From: Actinoplanes sp. DH11
GTDB lineage: Bacteria > Actinomycetota > Actinomycetes > Mycobacteriales > Micromonosporaceae
DNA length: 64,000 nucleotides
Direction of reading: 5' to 3'
NCBI RefSeq assembly: GCF_020873875.1
Contig: NZ_JAHWGU010000006.1
Span: forward strand, 62,001-126,000
The translations under genes and the position numbers were made by a program. Positions 60,910-64,000 of the stretch are shown here, one piece after another; within the stretch, counting starts at the first letter, position 1; every line of letters begins with the position of its first letter. The notes under the pieces were generated by a model. That model was not told where the DNA came from and made no database searches. It saw nothing but the letters and a program-made list of their open reading frames with translations.

Positions 60910-61809
60910 TCAGTACGCGTCGGTGCCGGCGGTGTGTTCCGGCACCAGCTCCAGGAACGCCCGCACGGCACGGCTCGGCGCGATCGCCGCCGGCCGGGCC
61001 ACGGCCAGGGTCCACGGCGTCGCCGGTGGGTCCAGCTCGACCGGCACGACGCGGGCGCCCGCCTCGGCGCGCAGCGGGGGCACCACGGCCACGCCGAGGC
61101 CCGCCTCGACATAGCGGGGCACGGTGGTCAGATCGCTGACTTCGACCACGACGGTACGGGTCAGGCCGGCCCGCCGGAAGTCGTTGTCCGACCGCAGCCG
61201 GTTGCAGTACCCGGCCGGCATGTCGACGAAGGGCTCACCGGCCAGGGCCGCCGCGTCGACACGTTCCGTTCCGGCGAGCGGATGACCCAGGGGTACGAGC
61301 AGACGCGGCTGGAAGGTCGCCACCGGGTCCATCGCGATGCCGTCCACGGCGCAGATCTCCACCCCGACGAACGCGACGTCCAGCTGATGGGCGCGCAGCC
61401 GGTCGAGCAGGCCGGAGCTGCCCTCGGCCGCCACGGTCATCGACAGCCGTACCCCCGGATGCCGTGCCCGGAAGTCACCGGCCAGCCCCGGCAGGTCGAT
61501 GACGGTCAGGCCGGCCAGCGTGCCCAGGCGCACGTTGCCGCGCAGTCCCCGGCCGGCGTCCTCCACCGCGGCGCGGGCCGCGTCCAGGGACTCCAGGGCG
61601 TTCTTCGCCTCCGGCAGCAGGGCCCGGCCGGCGGCGGTGAGTGTCACGCGCGAGCTGGTGCGGTCGAAGAGCGGGGTGCCCAGGTGGCGTTCCAGGGCCC
61701 GGATGCTCGCGGAGACGGTCGACTGGACGGCGTGGGTGCGTCTCGCGGCGCGGGTGAAGTTCAGCTCCTCGGCCACCGCGATGAAAAACTCCAGTTGACG
61801 CTGCTCCAT
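60910..61809 (-). CDS. LysR-family regulator
   Basis: 299 residues. N-terminal HTH (QRQLEFFIAVAEELNFTRAA with RRTHAVQSTVSASIRALERH) and a two-lobed sensor domain (VRLGTLAGLTVIDLPGLAGD; VVEVSDLTTVPRYVEAGLGV). Typical LTTR length. It is divergent from the epimerase-like gene at 61894 across a palindromic LysR box, so it probably controls that gene. Confidence 0.92.
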   Translation of the reverse strand: MEQRQLEFFIAVAEELNFTRAARRTHAVQSTVSASIRALERHLGTPLFDRTSSRVTLTAAGRALLPEAKNALESLDAARAAVEDAGRGLRGNVRLGTLAGLTVIDLPGLAGDFRARHPGVRLSMTVAAEGSSGLLDRLRAHQLDVAFVGVEICAVDGIAMDPVATFQPRLLVPLGHPLAGTERVDAAALAGEPFVDMPAGYCNRLRSDNDFRRAGLTRTVVVEVSDLTTVPRYVEAGLGVAVVPPLRAEAGARVVPVELDPPATPWTLAVARPAAIAPSRAVRAFLELVPEHTAGTDAY

Positions 61810-61818
61810 CCCATGATC

Positions 61819-61837
61819 CTATCGCCGACGGCGATAG
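61819..61837. promoter_or_regulatory. LysR-type binding site
   Basis: CTATCGCC-GAC-GGCGATAG, a perfect 8-bp palindrome with the T-N11-A spacing of LysR boxes (T at 61822, A at 61834), 10 bp upstream of the lysR start. Confidence 0.78.
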
Positions 61838-61893
61838 CTGGTATGAACAGCATTCGTTGGACACGATGACCGCCGCGCGGGACGCTTTCTCCC

Positions 61894-62763
61894 GTGAAGA
61901 TTCTGCTGACCGGTGCCACCGGTTACATCGGCTCCGCTGTCCGTTCCGCGCTGCTCTCCGACGGCCACGCCGTCACCGCGCTGGTGCGCACCTCCGACGC
62001 CGCCGGCCGGGTGTCCGCCGCCGGCCTCGACCCCGTCATCGGCGACATGCGCGACGCCGACCTGGTGCGTGAGCTCGCCGGCAAGAGCGACGCGGTGATC
62101 CACACGGCAAGTCCCGGCGACGCCTCGAGCGCCGCGGCCGAGGCGGCGTTCGCCGACGCGGTGCTCGCCGGCGGGCCGGCGACGTTCATCCGCACCGGCG
62201 GCGTCTGGGTCCACGGCGACGGCGCCGCGATCACCGAGGAGACCCCGGTCGCCGCGCCGCCGCTGGTGGCCTGGCGTCAGGAGATCGACCGGCGGGTGCT
62301 GACCACGGCGGGGCTGCGTGCGGTGCTCATCGAGCCCGGCATCGTCTACGGCCACGGCAGCGGCATCCCCGGCATGGTCGTCGGGGCGGCCGTAACCGGC
62401 GACGCGCTGACGCTGATCGGCGACGGCACCCAGCACTGGACGACCGTGCACGTCGACGACCTGGCCCGGCTCTACGTGGCGGCGCTCGATCGGGCCGGCC
62501 ACGGCGAGGTGTTCCTCGGCGTGAGCGGCGTCAACCCGACGACCCGCGAGCTGGGCGAAGCGGCGAGCCACCGCCTCGGCCTGGGCGGCCGGGTGGTCCC
62601 GGAGCCTGCGGCGGCCACCGTGGAGCGGCTCGGCGAGTTCGGGCGGGCGCTGCTGCTGGACCAGCAGGCCACGGGCGAGAAGGCGCGGCGGGTGCTGGGC
62701 TGGCAGCCGGTCCGTCCGTCGCTGGTGGGGGAAATCGCGGCGGGCGGCTACGACCCCCGCTGA
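61894..62763 (+). CDS. NAD-dependent epimerase-like (extended SDR) protein
   Basis: 289 residues from a GTG start. LLTGATGYIGSAV Rossmann motif, VIGDMRDADLVRELAGKSDA, IEPGIVYGHGSGIPG and HWTTVHVDDLARLYVAALDR. The usual YxxxK catalytic pair is not visible; the corresponding segment reads PLVAWRQEIDRRVL. It may therefore be a reductase-like or redox-sensing member rather than a true epimerase. Divergent from lysR. Confidence 0.88.
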   Translation: MKILLTGATGYIGSAVRSALLSDGHAVTALVRTSDAAGRVSAAGLDPVIGDMRDADLVRELAGKSDAVIHTASPGDASSAAAEAAFADAVLAGGPATFIRTGGVWVHGDGAAITEETPVAAPPLVAWRQEIDRRVLTTAGLRAVLIEPGIVYGHGSGIPGMVVGAAVTGDALTLIGDGTQHWTTVHVDDLARLYVAALDRAGHGEVFLGVSGVNPTTRELGEAASHRLGLGGRVVPEPAAATVERLGEFGRALLLDQQATGEKARRVLGWQPVRPSLVGEIAAGGYDPR

Positions 62764-63022
62764 GTCACGGGCCGGTTGGCCGTGATCGGAGCGGGACCAC
62801 GCTTGCTTCATGCAGGTCGTCACTCGTCTCACCCGCAGCGTGCGCCCCGGCCCTGATCAGTGCACTGGATGCGGTGGGCCAGGTTCGCGCCCGAGGCTGA
62901 CGACGGCGCTGACACGGTGGTTTGGGGCTGCCTGGTGGCGGCCCCGGACGATCCGTGGCCGGTGCTACTGCTCGATGAGCGCCGCGACCCGGCCGCCCAC
63001 GGCGTCGACCGTTGCGACGCTC

Positions 63023-63175
63023 ACCTTCCAGCAGGCCGCTATGAGCACCCCGCTGCAGATCCCGATCATCTACGGCGTCGATGCCGCCCACGGCCACGGC
63101 AACGTGCACGGCGCCACCATCTTCCCGCAGAACATCGGCCTCGGCGCCACCCGCAATCCGAGACTGGTCGAGCGG
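63023..63175 (+). pseudogene. Fragment of a GH3 beta-glucosidase
   Basis: About 50 residues matching the GH3 N-terminal domain: [20 protein letters not shown] followed by [20 protein letters not shown]. It has no start or catalytic Asp region and changes into unrelated low-complexity sequence ([11 protein letters not shown]), so it is a broken remnant. Together with the glucanase regulon it hints at past beta-glucan genes here. Confidence 0.85.
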
Positions 63176-63342
63176 TCTACCACGCCACCGCCGCCGAAGT
63201 CCGCCGGTGAGTTGCCGGGCAGGTCGGAGAGGCTGGGGCAGGACACTCGCGACCGGATTTGCTTCGTGGCCCGGATCGTGCTCGGTAATTCCGCTCAACG
63301 CACACAGGCGGTCTGCTCGGCGCACCGCCCGGAGTCCCAAAG

Positions 63343-63370
63343 CTCATACTCGCCTGTCGGGTGTCGATAG
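63343..63370 (+). promoter_or_regulatory. Flagellar-sigma-like promoter for the chemoreceptor
   Basis: CTCA (63343-63346), 16 nt, then GTCGATAG (63363-63370), close to the FliA pattern CTCA-N15-17-GCCGATAA (consensus recalled from memory). It lies 60 bp upstream of the chemoreceptor ATG. The region also contains ATACTCGCC and GGTGAGTAT as an imperfect inverted repeat. Confidence 0.55.
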
Positions 63371-63429
63371 GTGAGTATGCCCCCGGTTCCGGGATGGCGG
63401 AGTGAGACGAGTCCAGAGGCGCCTCAAAG

Positions 63430-64000
63430 ATGAAGAATATGACGATCGGACGCCGCCTGGGTGCGGGATTCCTTGTAGTGGTCCTCGCCATGGTCGCCTT
63501 GGCTGTGGTGGGTGTGGCCCAGGTCAACCGGATCAATGACAAGCTTGCCGTGATCAATGACCGAAACGCGGTCAAGCAGCGGTACGCGATCAACTTCCGC
63601 GGCAGCGTGCACGACCGGGCCATCGCGTTGCGTGACCTCGTCTACGCCACCGACACCGCAGGGATCAACGCCGAGAAGGCGTTGATCGACAAACTGGCTG
63701 CGACGTACACGGAGTCGGAGACGAAGATGAACGACATCTTCGCCGATCCTTCCAATGTCAACGATGCCGAGAAGGCTGCCCTCGCCGGTATCGCGAAGGT
63801 TCAGCTGGACACCAACCCGCTCGTCGAGAGGATTATCGGGCTGCGTGAGAGCGGCCAGCGTGCCGAGGCGGTCGAGCTGCTGAACGGCGACGCCAAGCCG
63901 GCCTTCATCGAGTGGCTGCGCGTCATCAACGTGTTCATCGATATGGAAGAGGCGATGAACAAGTCGGAGACCGCCGACGCCCGGGGCATTGCCGACAACT
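63430..64000 (+). CDS. Methyl-accepting chemotaxis protein, N-terminal part (cut by window edge)
   Basis: The frame opens MKNMTIGRRLGAGFLVVVLA, a signal anchor, followed by a four-helix-bundle ligand domain (NRINDKLAVINDRNAVKQRY; VHDRAIALRDLVYATDTAGI; NDAEKAALAGIAKVQLDTNP). The HAMP and methyl-accepting signalling domains would lie beyond the right edge. It senses external ligands and signals to CheA. Base composition is lower in GC than its neighbours. Its presence implies motility, as in zoospore-forming Micromonosporaceae. Confidence 0.88.
   Translation, partial: MKNMTIGRRLGAGFLVVVLAMVALAVVGVAQVNRINDKLAVINDRNAVKQRYAINFRGSVHDRAIALRDLVYATDTAGINAEKALIDKLAATYTESETKMNDIFADPSNVNDAEKAALAGIAKVQLDTNPLVERIIGLRESGQRAEAVELLNGDAKPAFIEWLRVINVFIDMEEAMNKSETADARGIADN

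Larger units (their letters stand above)
62764..63429. other. Gene-remnant region
   Basis: No intact gene. Bases about 62876-62995 in one frame read like a coding scrap ([20 protein letters not shown] then [13 protein letters not shown]). The GH3 remnant and a promoter for the chemoreceptor follow. Confidence 0.5.

Noticed and set aside
62810..63370. Intact gene covering the GH3-like segment
   Set aside because: Only about 50 residues are GH3-like; the rest is low complexity and lacks the catalytic domain, so it is listed as a remnant.

Overview
The window is about 64 kb of very GC-rich DNA with GTG and ATG starts, 4-bp stop/start overlaps, MacAB-like lipoprotein/ABC units, NnaR-type nitrate control and mycothiol-style DinB folds. 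It is chromosomal DNA of a filamentous actinobacterium, most likely Micromonosporaceae. A chemoreceptor gene preceded by a flagellar-sigma-like promoter would fit a zoospore-forming Actinoplanes-type organism (inference). I saw no tRNA, rRNA, transposase, integrase, prophage or CRISPR array.

Layout. 0-6.3 kb: an ABC exporter (cut by the left edge) opposite a MarR regulator, a TPR membrane protein, a nitroreductase with a degenerate GH16-fold protein, and a divergent pair of citrate-synthase-like genes. 6.3-9.5 kb: accessory lipoproteins and a repeat-bearing membrane protein. 9.5-14.7 kb: a TetR-controlled cluster (alpha/beta hydrolase, SDR, Baeyer-Villiger-type monooxygenase, DUF4873, AurF-like diiron oxygenase). 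16-24.4 kb: nitrate assimilation (NnaR-like regulator, sirohydrochlorin chelatase, NasA, NirB, NirD, NarK). 25.6-29.4 kb: an NDK-like protein and a LacI/MFS pair with twin operators. 29.5-34.4 kb: a large membrane NACHT NTPase with a C-terminal propeller, and two small membrane proteins, one behind a candidate iron box. 34.5-37.5 kb: a MacAB-like transporter. 37.7-42.4 kb: SDRs, a SnoaL-like protein, a membrane-anchored trypsin-like protease and a propeller protein. 43.6-49.6 kb: a beta-glucanase regulon with a LacI repressor and five related operators. 49.7-53.8 kb: an orphan histidine kinase, a second LacI regulator and a sugar-sensor-GGDEF fusion. 53.9-58.8 kb: a three-subunit molybdenum hydroxylase opposite an M20 peptidase. 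58.8-64 kb: a DinB-fold protein, a CPBP protease, a deaminase, a LysR/epimerase pair, a GH3 remnant and the start of a chemoreceptor.

The most unusual content is between genes. Five copies of a near-perfect 75-77 bp palindrome (arms beginning GTTGATCTGCTAGCG, always a 21-nt loop with a half-conserved sequence) are scattered through the window in both orientations. At least two share a longer diverged left flank. Four lie next to short-period GC-rich tandem arrays, of which there are more than a dozen here. I do not recognise this palindrome family and regard it as the best candidate for something undescribed. The second candidate is the NACHT-membrane-propeller protein with its small membrane neighbours.
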